This document shows positions 6,534 through 14,110 of a stretch of DNA of 14,688 nucleotides, in pieces (position 1 is the stretch's first letter; every line of letters starts with the position of its first letter). Below the pieces are notes generated by a model. That model had not been told where the DNA came from. It made no database searches and saw only the letters and a list, made by a program, of their open reading frames with translations. The DNA is from Bacteroidota bacterium (lineage in GTDB: Bacteria > Bacteroidota > Bacteroidia > Bacteroidales > Lentimicrobiaceae). Location of the stretch: the NCBI GenBank assembly GCA_023434665.1, contig JAEYSM010000008.1, positions 1-14,688 of the forward strand, given 5' to 3'. The position numbers and the translations under genes were made by a program.

Positions 6534-7390
6534 TCAGAATTCTTGTAACGGGGTCGAAAGGACAGTTAGGCAAGGAGTTAGAATTAATTCAGTCATCATT
6601 CCCCCAATTTCATTTTTATTTTACTGACCAGCCTGAGCTTGATATAACATCAGAACAAGCTATTGAGAAAGCTCTTGTAGAGATCAAACCCAACTGGTTG
6701 ATAAATTGCGCAGGCTATACTGCTGTGGATAAGGCTGAATCAGACAAGGAAGCTGCCATGCTGCTAAATAGCGTCGCACCCGGTATTTTGGCCCGATTAT
6801 GTGCAAAACATGATGTAAGAATCTTGCATATAAGCACGGATTATGTATTCGATGGAACCGGCTTTAGACCTATTTCAGAAAACAATCCAAAGAAACCTGC
6901 CGGTGTATATGCTATTTCAAAATCAGAAGGTGAAGACAATGTATTAATTAATCACCCCAACCCTATAATAATCAGGACTTCATGGCTTTACTCAGCATTT
7001 GGTCATAATTTTGTTAAGACCGTTTTAAGACTTGCAAGAGAAAAAGGAAGCATGAAAATAGTGTGTGATCAGGTTGGTACCCCTACATGGGGCGGGGATC
7101 TGGCTCAGGCAATTATGAAACTGATAATGCTCAATGCAAATCCCGGGTTGTATCATTATTCGAATGAAGGAGTTTGCAGTTGGTATGACTTTGCAGTCGC
7201 CATATGCAAAATAAAGGGAATTAATTGCCCAATAATTCCAATTATGACATCGGAATACGCAACTGCTTCTCCCCGCCCCCATTTTAGTGTTCTTGATAAA
7301 TCCTTTTTTAAGGAAACAACAGGAATGACAATTCCTCATTGGCTTGATAGCCTTAAAAAATGCCTCGATCAATTGAATGAACAGAGCTGA
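6530..7390 (+). CDS. rfbD: dTDP-4-dehydrorhamnose reductase (RmlD/RfbD type)
   Basis: RmlD reduces dTDP-4-dehydro-L-rhamnose to dTDP-L-rhamnose with NAD(P)H, the last step of the rhamnose donor pathway for surface polysaccharides. The 286-residue protein is a short-chain dehydrogenase of extended type. It has ILVTGSKGQLGKEL (GxxGxxG at G8, G11, G14), the NCAGYTAVDKAE segment (59-70), STDYVFDG (102-109), and the catalytic pair Y127-x3-K131 in GVYAISKSEGE. The C-terminal domain has RTSWLYS and the family's GLYHYSNEG. It starts inside the ugd stop codon and its own end overlaps the next gene by 14 nt, so the three are one operon. RmlA, RmlB and RmlC are not in the window. A related reductase for another dTDP- or UDP-sugar cannot be excluded. 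Confidence 0.93.
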   Translation: MIRILVTGSKGQLGKELELIQSSFPQFHFYFTDQPELDITSEQAIEKALVEIKPNWLINCAGYTAVDKAESDKEAAMLLNSVAPGILARLCAKHDVRILHISTDYVFDGTGFRPISENNPKKPAGVYAISKSEGEDNVLINHPNPIIIRTSWLYSAFGHNFVKTVLRLAREKGSMKIVCDQVGTPTWGGDLAQAIMKLIMLNANPGLYHYSNEGVCSWYDFAVAICKIKGINCPIIPIMTSEYATASPRPHFSVLDKSFFKETTGMTIPHWLDSLKKCLDQLNEQS

Positions 7391-7760
7391 ACTCAATAAA
7401 GCACATACCAAGGTTTTTGAAGCAGTTTCGGAAGTGCATAATTTCTTAGGACCCGGTCTTGATAATCAGGTCTATAAATCAGCGCTCCTTCATGAATTGC
7501 GTCATAAAGGACTACTTTTTAAGAAGGATGTAGTATTTCCTTTATCCTATAAACTTTTTAAAGCAGGAGAACTCGTAATTGAAGTCTTAATTGAAAACAA
7601 TATTATCCTTCAAATCATCAGGGAAACCGAAATCACCGACCTTCATCTTGCCGGATTGCAGTCGAAATTAAAACATACTGGTCTTAGAATGGGAATAATT
7701 GTTACCTTTAATACGCTTAACATTATCGAGGGTTATCGAAAGGTTCTTTTTAATCAATAA
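7377..7760 (+). CDS. GxxExxY-family protein with degenerate signature residues
   Basis: The 127-residue protein matches the GxxExxY family over its whole length: an N-terminal helix ending in VHNFLGPGLDNQVYKSAL, then LRHKGLLFKKDV, a PLSYKL strand, ELVIEVLIENNIIL, and the final TGLRMGIIVTFN and EGYRKVLFN. In the family the first motif is GPG-x-x-E-x-x-Y and a PD-(D/E)xK-like core D...(V)ELK follows. Here the Glu of the first motif is N30 (with Y33 kept), the Asp position is E69, and the ELK triad reads Q79-I80-I81. If the family is a nuclease-fold enzyme, this copy has probably lost catalysis. Its function is unknown. It starts 14 nt inside rfbD, and such genes recur in Bacteroidota polysaccharide and nucleotide-sugar loci. 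The protein otherwise looks intact and under constraint. Confidence 0.85.
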   Translation: MNRAELNKAHTKVFEAVSEVHNFLGPGLDNQVYKSALLHELRHKGLLFKKDVVFPLSYKLFKAGELVIEVLIENNIILQIIRETEITDLHLAGLQSKLKHTGLRMGIIVTFNTLNIIEGYRKVLFNQ

Positions 7761-7766
7761 GTTTAC

Positions 7767-7798
7767 TTGAACCACATTGCCATTTCAATGTTATTTTG
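7767..7798 (+). promoter_or_regulatory. Candidate promoter of the phosphohexomutase/GH92 pair
   Basis: TTG at 7767-7769 and TTATTTTG at 7791-7798 (one mismatch to TAnnTTTG) are 21 bp apart. Transcription would start near 7803, about 33 nt before the ATG. An inverted repeat ACATTG/CAATGT (7774-7779 and 7786-7791) lies between the two boxes and could be an operator or a weak hairpin. Confidence 0.3.
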
Positions 7799-7835
7799 AC
7801 AATTCACCAATAATTACAAATAAAATCAAGTAGTT

Positions 7836-9584
7836 ATGACAACCAATACAGTGGAGCCAACAATTTTGGATAAAGCCAAAAAATGGATGCAGAACGAGTA
7901 TGACGAAGACACCCGACTGGCAGTGCAGAGAATGATTCAGTTTGAAGAATCTGAACTCATAGAGAGCTTTTACCGTGATCTCGAATTTGGAACCGGGGGA
8001 CTTAGAGGCATCATGGGTGTAGGAACAAACAGAATGAACAAATATACGGTGGGTTCGGCAACACAGGGATTAGCCAATTACCTGAAACAGAGTTATAATG
8101 AAACTGACGAGATTAGCGTGGTGATAGCTCACGATTCGAGAAATAACGCCCGCTATTTTGCTGAGGTAAGCGCAGGGGTATTGGCGGGTAATGGTATTCA
8201 TGTGTTTCTTTTTGAAGATTTGCGTCCAACACCGGAGTTGTCATTTGCGGTCAGGCATTTAAAAGCCCAGGCTGGCATTGTGATCACTGCTTCGCACAAT
8301 CCTAAAGAATACAATGGTTATAAGGTTTATTGGAGTGATGGTGGACAGTTAGTGCCTCCTCACGACAAAAATGTAATAAATGAAGTAAAAAAGATAACCA
8401 GTGTTAGTGAGGTAAAGTTTTCGGGCAACGAAGAGCTGATTAAGAGCATTGGAAAGGAAGTTGATGATGTTTATATAAAAGCATTGACCACACTTTCACT
8501 TAATCCTGACATTATCAGAAAGCACAATAATTTAAACATAGTCTATACTGCCATTCATGGTACGGGCGCTGTGATGGTTCCTCCTGCATTGAAGGCTTTT
8601 GGATTTATGAATGTGAATACAGTCGGCGAGCAGATGATTCCTGATGGAAACTTTCCGACAGTAGTCTCACCAAATCCTGAAGAAAAGGCTGCTATGACAA
8701 TGGCTTTGGAGAAAGCAAAAGAAATTAACGCTGATTTAATTTTAGCTACCGACCCAGACGCTGACCGTGTGGGTGTGGGTGTTAAAAATGATAAAGGTGA
8801 ATATGTATTGCTCAATGGAAATCAATCGGCCAGCATCCTGATTTATTATCTGATAACACAATGGGAAAAGCAAGGTAAACTTACAGGTAAAGAGTTCATT
8901 GCAAAAACCATAGTCACATCAGAATTGCTTAAGGATATTGCCAGAAGTCGCGGAGTAGAGTGCTTTGACGTTCTGACCGGTTTTAAATATATTGCTGAGA
9001 TTATCAGAGAGAATGAGGGCACAAGAACTTTTATCGGAGGCGGAGAAGAGAGTTATGGTTACCTGGTGGGTGACTTTGTAAGAGATAAGGATGCAGTAAG
9101 TTCATGTAGTATGTTGGCTGAAGCCGCTGCATGGGCTAAAGATCAGGGATTATCGATGTATGAATTACTGATTGACATTTACACCAAGTACGGATTCTAT
9201 CTCGAAGATCTGATATCGGTTACTAAGAAAGGTAAGGCCGGAGCCGAAGAAATACAAAAAATGATGGAAGGATACAGAAGTAATCCTCCTACTGAGATTA
9301 ATGGCTTAACTGTACTTGCCGTGAAGGATTATCTCCTGCAAAAAGAAACCAATCTCCATTCAGGAAAAGAGTATGCGATAGATTTGCCCAAATCAGATGT
9401 TATTCAGTTTATTCTTGAAGGTGGTTCAAAGATAACAGTTAGGCCATCGGGTACTGAGCCAAAGATTAAATTTTACTTTGGTGTAAAGGGTCAGCTCGCT
9501 GATAAATCGCAGTTTTACGAAGTAAATCAATCGATGAGAGCAAGCCTCGAAGGAATGATTGATGCAATGGGATTGAGGAATTAG
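7836..9584 (+). CDS. Phosphohexomutase (phosphoglucomutase/phosphomannomutase, alpha-D-phosphohexomutase superfamily)
   Basis: The enzyme moves phosphate between the 1- and 6-positions of glucose or mannose phosphate by way of a phosphoserine in the cytoplasm. All four domains are visible in the 582-residue protein. FGTGGLRGIMG is at 51-61. The active-site loop TASHNPKEYNGYK has the phosphorylated serine at S153. The Mg2+ loop TDPDADRVG has D306, D308 and D310. The sugar-recognition loop GGGEESYG is at 401-408, and the phosphate-binding RPSGTEPK is at 536-543. The length and the FGTGGLRG start resemble the PgcA-type (about 580 aa) group in Firmicutes and Bacteroidota rather than the 450-aa GlmM/ManB group, so glucose 1-phosphate is the likelier substrate. 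It would feed UDP-glucose supply upstream of Ugd. The GH92 gene follows after 26 nt and is probably co-transcribed. Confidence 0.93.
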   Translation: MTTNTVEPTILDKAKKWMQNEYDEDTRLAVQRMIQFEESELIESFYRDLEFGTGGLRGIMGVGTNRMNKYTVGSATQGLANYLKQSYNETDEISVVIAHDSRNNARYFAEVSAGVLAGNGIHVFLFEDLRPTPELSFAVRHLKAQAGIVITASHNPKEYNGYKVYWSDGGQLVPPHDKNVINEVKKITSVSEVKFSGNEELIKSIGKEVDDVYIKALTTLSLNPDIIRKHNNLNIVYTAIHGTGAVMVPPALKAFGFMNVNTVGEQMIPDGNFPTVVSPNPEEKAAMTMALEKAKEINADLILATDPDADRVGVGVKNDKGEYVLLNGNQSASILIYYLITQWEKQGKLTGKEFIAKTIVTSELLKDIARSRGVECFDVLTGFKYIAEIIRENEGTRTFIGGGEESYGYLVGDFVRDKDAVSSCSMLAEAAAWAKDQGLSMYELLIDIYTKYGFYLEDLISVTKKGKAGAEEIQKMMEGYRSNPPTEINGLTVLAVKDYLLQKETNLHSGKEYAIDLPKSDVIQFILEGGSKITVRPSGTEPKIKFYFGVKGQLADKSQFYEVNQSMRASLEGMIDAMGLRN

Positions 9585-9610
9585 ATACCAGTATTAAACC
9601 TAACAGACCA

Positions 9611-11887
9611 ATGAAAAATGCAACCTTATGGTCCTTCATTGCCTCAATAGTTCTTTTTGGAATGGCAGTGAAAGGGCAGACAACCGATTACAGTGCCTTT
9701 GTTAATCCTTTTATCGGAACTGGTTCACAGGATAACCTGAGTTTATCGGGGAGTAATTTTCCCGGTGCTACCTACCCTTTCGGACTGGTGCAGTTAAGTC
9801 CTGACACCGACGATAATCCGGAAGACCCATGCAGTGGCTATGATTATGCTGATGATACTATTGTTGGTTTCAGCCATACCCATTTAAGCGGCACAGGAGT
9901 CGCCGATTTATTCGACTTCCTCTTCATGCCTTTCAGAGGGCAGCCTGCATGGAATGCATATCCTGTCAATAATAAGCCGGGTTATAGTTCATATTTCAGA
10001 CACGAAAAAGAAAAGGCATCGCCCGGATATTACAGTGTTTTTCTTGATAATCCGGGGATTATGGTTGAGCTGACAGCTACAGAACATTGCGGTATGCACA
10101 AATACTCATCAGAAAGCAGTGAGCCGGTGAACCTGATGATCGACCTTGATCATTCATTAGACAAAAGTCGTCCTTACTGGGTTTGCAGAATCATTGATGC
10201 ACAACTCAGAGTGGTTGACGATTACACAATCGAAGGTTACAGAACTATTACAGGATGGGCTAATCAGAGAAGGGTCTATTTCAGGGCTGAATTCTCCAGA
10301 CCTTTTACCTCACATCTGATGAAAGCAGGTAATAGAGTGTATGAGAATCAACCTGTTGCTAATCACACAAACCTGAAAATGATAGCTTCGTTTGAAGGAC
10401 TGAAAAATCAACCGCTTATAGTAAGAGTGGGATTATCGACCGTAAGTTATGAGGGTGCACGCAAGAACCTGAATGCAGAAATAAGGAGCTTTGATTTTGA
10501 GAAAGTAAGTCAGAAAGCAAGGGAAGAATGGAATAAGGAATTGTCAGTTATTGATATGCAAGGTCCGGACCATATGAAGACCATATTCTATACTGCACTT
10601 TACCACTTATTTATCCAGCCTAATAATCTGGCGGACGTTGATGGTTATTATCTCAACAGCACTTCGGAGCTAAAATATGCCAGGGATAGAAAGCACTACA
10701 GCACATTTTCCTTATGGGATACCTATAGGGCGGCACATCCTTTATACACACTGGTTCAGACTCAAAGGACGGCCGGTTTTATAAATTCAATGTTGAGACA
10801 ATACGACGATTACGGCTATCTGCCAATATGGCAATTATGGGGAAAGGAGACCTATTGTATGATCGGTAATCATGCGATTCCGGTAATTGCAGATGCTTTT
10901 CACAAGGACATTAAAGGAATTAATTACAGAGATGCCTGGAAGGCTGTTAATGCTTCTTCAAGAATCCCTCACCAGCATGCAGCTTTCAATCTCCTGGATA
11001 AATATGGCTATTGGCCAGAAAATCTTCAGTCGCAATCGGTAAGTATCGCTCTCGAAGTTGCCTATAACGATTGGTGTGCGCTTAAAATGGCTGAAAAATT
11101 TGGCAAAAAGAAGGATGTAGAGTACTACAAAAACAGGGCTTCGCTCTATAAAAACCATTTCGATCCTTCAATTGGGTTCTTCAGAGCAAAGGATGACAAA
11201 GGTGTATGGATTGAGCCTTTTTCACCGCTTAAATATGGGGGTAATGGTGGTTATCCATTCACTGAAGGTAATGGCTGGCAGTATTTGTGGTATGTACCAC
11301 ACGATATTTATGGTTTTATTGATATGATGGGTGGTGATCAGGCATTCAACGCAAAGCTTGATGAATTCTTTACACTCGATGCCCGTCCTGATGATGTAAA
11401 TGGCAATGCATCCGGATTTATCGGTCAGTATGCTCATGGGAATGAACCAAGCCACCACATTGTCTATTTGTATAATTTCTCAGGAGAACCCTGGAAAGCA
11501 CAGTATTACGCATCAAAAGTAATGCATGAACAATATACCTCAGAACCTTCAGGTTATTCAGGAAATGAAGATTGCGGACAAATGTCGGCTTGGTATATCT
11601 TCAGTTCATTGGGTTTTTATCCTGTGAACCCGGCTAATGGTATTTATTGTTTTGGATCACCGCAGGTTGAATCTGCAACACTCAGGCTGGATGATGAAAA
11701 ATCGTTTACTGTAAAGACTTTGAATTCCGGTGAAAATAATATCTATATACAGAAAATAATGCTCAATGGAATGCCTTACACTAAAACTTTCATAACCCAC
11801 GAAGATATCATTAAAGGAGGTTCAATCGAGTTTGAGATGGGACCTGAGCCGAATAATGAAATGAGTAATTATTCCAGACCAATTTAG
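9611..11887 (+). CDS. Secreted GH92-family alpha-mannosidase
   Basis: GH92 enzymes are Ca2+-dependent, inverting exo-alpha-mannosidases (often alpha-1,2) acting on N-glycans and mannans in the periplasm or at the cell surface. The 758-residue protein has a signal peptide (residues 1-22, ending in VKGQ). It lacks an obvious lipobox cysteine, so it is probably periplasmic or secreted. The N-terminal beta-sandwich has VNPFIGTGSQDN, NFPGATYPFGLVQLSPD (49-65) and GFSHTHLSGTG (86-96). The catalytic (alpha/alpha)6 domain has SLWDTYRAAHPLYTL (368-382), YGYLPIWQLWGKETYCMIG (401-419), TEGNGWQYLWYVPHD with the likely general acid E552, GNEPSHHIVYLYN (610-622) and GNEDCGQMSAWYIFSSLGFYP (651-671), which carries the likely base region. 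All hallmark motifs are present, so it should be active. No SusC/SusD pair lies next to it. It ends before a bidirectional terminator. Confidence 0.95.
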   Translation: MKNATLWSFIASIVLFGMAVKGQTTDYSAFVNPFIGTGSQDNLSLSGSNFPGATYPFGLVQLSPDTDDNPEDPCSGYDYADDTIVGFSHTHLSGTGVADLFDFLFMPFRGQPAWNAYPVNNKPGYSSYFRHEKEKASPGYYSVFLDNPGIMVELTATEHCGMHKYSSESSEPVNLMIDLDHSLDKSRPYWVCRIIDAQLRVVDDYTIEGYRTITGWANQRRVYFRAEFSRPFTSHLMKAGNRVYENQPVANHTNLKMIASFEGLKNQPLIVRVGLSTVSYEGARKNLNAEIRSFDFEKVSQKAREEWNKELSVIDMQGPDHMKTIFYTALYHLFIQPNNLADVDGYYLNSTSELKYARDRKHYSTFSLWDTYRAAHPLYTLVQTQRTAGFINSMLRQYDDYGYLPIWQLWGKETYCMIGNHAIPVIADAFHKDIKGINYRDAWKAVNASSRIPHQHAAFNLLDKYGYWPENLQSQSVSIALEVAYNDWCALKMAEKFGKKKDVEYYKNRASLYKNHFDPSIGFFRAKDDKGVWIEPFSPLKYGGNGGYPFTEGNGWQYLWYVPHDIYGFIDMMGGDQAFNAKLDEFFTLDARPDDVNGNASGFIGQYAHGNEPSHHIVYLYNFSGEPWKAQYYASKVMHEQYTSEPSGYSGNEDCGQMSAWYIFSSLGFYPVNPANGIYCFGSPQVESATLRLDDEKSFTVKTLNSGENNIYIQKIMLNGMPYTKTFITHEDIIKGGSIEFEMGPEPNNEMSNYSRPI

Positions 11888-11936
11888 AAACAGGTTAAGA
11901 TATAAAGAACATTAACCAGAACACATAGAATAAGAG

Positions 11937-11977
11937 AAAAAAAAAGAGCCTTCTGTACACCAGAAGGCTCTTTTTTT
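11937..11977. terminator. Bidirectional rho-independent terminator between the GH92 gene and argF
   Basis: GAGCCTTCTG (11946-11955) and CAGAAGGCTC (11961-11970) form a perfect 10-bp stem around a 5-nt loop. An A run lies on the left (11937-11945) and seven T on the right (11971-11977). The A/T flanks allow the stem to extend and give a U tract in both directions. It lies between the convergent GH92 and argF genes and serves both. Confidence 0.92.
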
Positions 11978-11991
11978 ATTCAATTCGGAAA

Positions 11992-12993
11992 CTAGCAACC
12001 AAGGGTTGCAACCATCACAGCCTTAATTGTATGTAAACGGTTTTCTGCTTCATCAAATACAACCGACATTGGTGATTCGAAAACATCTTCAGTTACTTCC
12101 ATAGCTTCCAAACCATATTTCTGGTAAATGTCCTCTCCTATTACAGTCTCACGGTTGTGGAATGCAGGCAGACAGTGGAGGAATTTAACATTAGGATTGT
12201 TGGTCTTTTTCACAACATCCATATTCACCTGATAAGGACTTAATAATTTAATACGCTGATCCCATACTTCAGCAGGTTCGCCCATTGATACCCATACATC
12301 AGTATAAAGGAAATCGACTCCATTAACACCTTCTGCCACATTCTCGGTAAGAGTAATTTTAGCACCGGTTTCTTTTGCTATTTCGCGGCATTTAGCAACG
12401 AGTTCTTCCGTTGGCCAGCATTCTTTTGGAGCAACAGCTCTGAAATCCATACCCATTTTGGCAGCACCCACCATCAATGAATTACCCATATTATTGCGTG
12501 CATCACCAAGATATGCGAAAGCTACATTATGTAAAGGCTTATCACTGTGTTCCATCATTGTGAGGAAATCGGCCAGGATTTGTGTAGGATGGAATTCAGT
12601 TGTCAGACCATTCCACACCGGAACTCCTGCATACTGTCCGAGAGTTTCAACGATATCCTGAGCATAACCACGATATTCAATACCGTCATACATTCTGCCC
12701 AATACTCTTGCGGTGTCTTTCATTGATTCTTTTTTACCCATCTGAGAACCGGCAGGACCTAAATAGGTAACGTGTGCGCCCTGATCAAGTGCGGCAACTT
12801 CAAAAGCACAACGTGTGCGGGTAGAGTCTTTTTCAAAAAGCAGAACAATGTTCTTGCCTTTCAGTTTTTGCTGCTCTGTACCTGCATATTTAGCTTTTTT
12901 TAATTCAGCAGACAGATTTAATAAATGCTTGATTTCCTGTGGGGTGAAGTCAAGCAATTTGAGGAAATTGCGATTTCTGAGGTTGAATGCCAT
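11992..12993 (-). CDS. argF: Ornithine carbamoyltransferase
   Basis: The enzyme joins carbamoyl phosphate and ornithine to give citrulline and phosphate, or runs the reverse (phosphorolysis) in catabolic pathways; it is cytoplasmic and usually trimeric or higher. The 333-residue length matches the family. The carbamoyl-phosphate loop is S57-TRTR, the second phosphate motif is H135PTQ in EFHPTQILAD, the ornithine loop is D232VWVSMGE, and the catalytic cysteine motif is HCLPAFH (273-279). The SMG loop marks a true ornithine enzyme and argues against the N-succinylornithine enzyme (ArgF') known from Bacteroides, which lacks it. It follows arcC by 40 nt on the same strand, so a catabolic ArcB role is likely, but sequence alone does not separate ArgF from ArcB. 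Confidence 0.94.
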   Translation of the reverse strand: MAFNLRNRNFLKLLDFTPQEIKHLLNLSAELKKAKYAGTEQQKLKGKNIVLLFEKDSTRTRCAFEVAALDQGAHVTYLGPAGSQMGKKESMKDTARVLGRMYDGIEYRGYAQDIVETLGQYAGVPVWNGLTTEFHPTQILADFLTMMEHSDKPLHNVAFAYLGDARNNMGNSLMVGAAKMGMDFRAVAPKECWPTEELVAKCREIAKETGAKITLTENVAEGVNGVDFLYTDVWVSMGEPAEVWDQRIKLLSPYQVNMDVVKKTNNPNVKFLHCLPAFHNRETVIGEDIYQKYGLEAMEVTEDVFESPMSVVFDEAENRLHTIKAVMVATLGC

Positions 12994-13033
12994 GATTAGA
13001 TATTTTAAAATTGATTATTATAATGTGTTACTG

Positions 13034-13978
13034 TTAAATAATTGCCAGACGGGTTCCGCCATTTTCATCACCTAGCTTATCGGCGTTAGTAATGATTGCT
13101 TCTTTTCCGGTGCCTTCAACAAAACTAATTGCTGCCCTAACTTTTGGTGCCATACTACCTTCAGCAAATTGTCCCTGCTCTAGATACTTTTTAGCTTCTG
13201 ATAATGTCATTCTGTCGATCACCTGTTCCTGTGGGGTGTTATAATTTATGCAGACTTTAGGTACATCAGTCAGGATGAAAAAGTTATCAGCCCTTATTTG
13301 AACAGCCAGTAATGCTGATGCAAGATCTTTGTCGATTACTGCATCGATTCCCTGAAGTTTATTGCGTTCAACGTAAAATTGAGGAATTCCGCCACCCCCA
13401 ACAGCAATAACAATCTGACCGGCACGTGCAAGAGTTTCAATTGATTTCTGATTTTGGATAACCAAAGGTTTCGGACTGGCAACAACCTTGCGATAGCCTC
13501 TTCCGCGAGGATCAGCTGCAAATACAGAACCTGTTTCTGCAGTAATCTGCTCAGCTTCTTCCTTTGAGTAATAAGGTCCAACCGGTTTTGTTGGTTTATC
13601 GAATGCAGGGTCATGTTTGTCAACTAACACCTGGGTGATGATTGATATGATGTCGCGATCAAGATCATTGGCCATCATTACATTACGAAGCTGTTGCTCA
13701 ATAACGTATCCGATAAATCCCTGTGAGTATGCAACGGCAACATCCAATGGCATATCGGGCAAACCATATGTTGTATGTCCTGCAGTGTTTGCAAGTAAAA
13801 TGTTTCCAACCTGAGGGCCATTTCCATGAGTAACAACAATATTATAATCTGCTCTGATTAAAGTCAACAGCTTTTCGGCTGTTAGGTAAGCATTCATTTC
13901 CTGATCATCAATGGTTCCTTTTTGATCACTTCGCAATAACGCATTTCCTCCGAGGGCAACAACAGCTAATTTATTCAT
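13034..13978 (-). CDS. arcC: Carbamate kinase
   Basis: Carbamate kinase transfers phosphate from carbamoyl phosphate to ADP, yielding ATP and carbamate (then CO2 and ammonia), the energy-yielding step of arginine/citrulline fermentation. The 314-residue protein has the amino-acid-kinase fold motifs of this family in order: VALGGNALL (7-15), VTHGNGPQVGN (49-59), VDKHDPAF (119-126), KPVGPYY (131-137), the VGGGGIP loop (193-199), GIDAVIDKDLASALLA (210-225), and GSMAPKVRAAISFVE with the nucleotide-binding lysine near K279. It is first in the minus-strand operon, with a consensus promoter about 30 nt upstream of its start. No arginine deiminase (arcA) or arginine/ornithine antiporter lies on the visible side, so citrulline may come from elsewhere. 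Confidence 0.95.
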   Translation of the reverse strand: MNKLAVVALGGNALLRSDQKGTIDDQEMNAYLTAEKLLTLIRADYNIVVTHGNGPQVGNILLANTAGHTTYGLPDMPLDVAVAYSQGFIGYVIEQQLRNVMMANDLDRDIISIITQVLVDKHDPAFDKPTKPVGPYYSKEEAEQITAETGSVFAADPRGRGYRKVVASPKPLVIQNQKSIETLARAGQIVIAVGGGGIPQFYVERNKLQGIDAVIDKDLASALLAVQIRADNFFILTDVPKVCINYNTPQEQVIDRMTLSEAKKYLEQGQFAEGSMAPKVRAAISFVEGTGKEAIITNADKLGDENGGTRLAII

Positions 13979-14000
13979 ATAAGTTATAATAGGTTAATTA

Positions 14001-14012
14001 TTTGCATGCAAA
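14001..14012. promoter_or_regulatory. Perfect 12-bp palindrome overlapping the arcC promoter
   Basis: TTTGCATGCAAA is a perfect palindrome whose right third (14009-14012) lies inside the arcC -7 box. Its place suits a repressor-type operator for the arcC-argF operon. Which regulator would bind is not known from the sequence. Confidence 0.45.
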
Positions 14013-14038
14013 ATTAGGAGAATTTAACTACAAAACAA
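14009..14038 (-). promoter_or_regulatory. arcC-argF operon promoter
   Basis: Read on the minus strand, TTG (14038-14036) is followed after exactly 19 bp by TAATTTTG (14016-14009), an exact TAnnTTTG match with the usual spacing for Bacteroidota. Transcription would begin near 14004, giving a leader of about 25 nt to the arcC ATG at 13978. Confidence 0.65.
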
Positions 14039-14098
14039 GGCTTTGTTTAAACAGAATCAAGCGTTAAGAGTCACACTGATGGAATGTTGTTTTATCAC

Positions 14099-14106
14099 TA
14101 CTTTTG
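14099..14106 (+). promoter_or_regulatory. -7 element directly in front of the EamA transporter gene
   Basis: TACTTTTG matches TAnnTTTG exactly and ends only 4 nt before the ATG at 14111. If used, the mRNA would start at or next to the start codon (a leaderless transcript). No TTG is seen at the ideal -33 distance, so the promoter is uncertain. Confidence 0.4.
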
Positions 14107-14110
14107 CATA

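Noticed and set aside
7774..7798. Hairpin ACATTG/CAATGT followed by TATTTT as a terminator of the ugd operon
   Set aside because: The stem is only 6 bp and AT-rich and the T tract is broken; it may equally be part of the next promoter, so no terminator is called.
12458..13075. Plus-strand open frames within argF and across the argF-arcC gap
   Set aside because: They lie opposite complete, motif-bearing enzymes and encode nothing recognisable.
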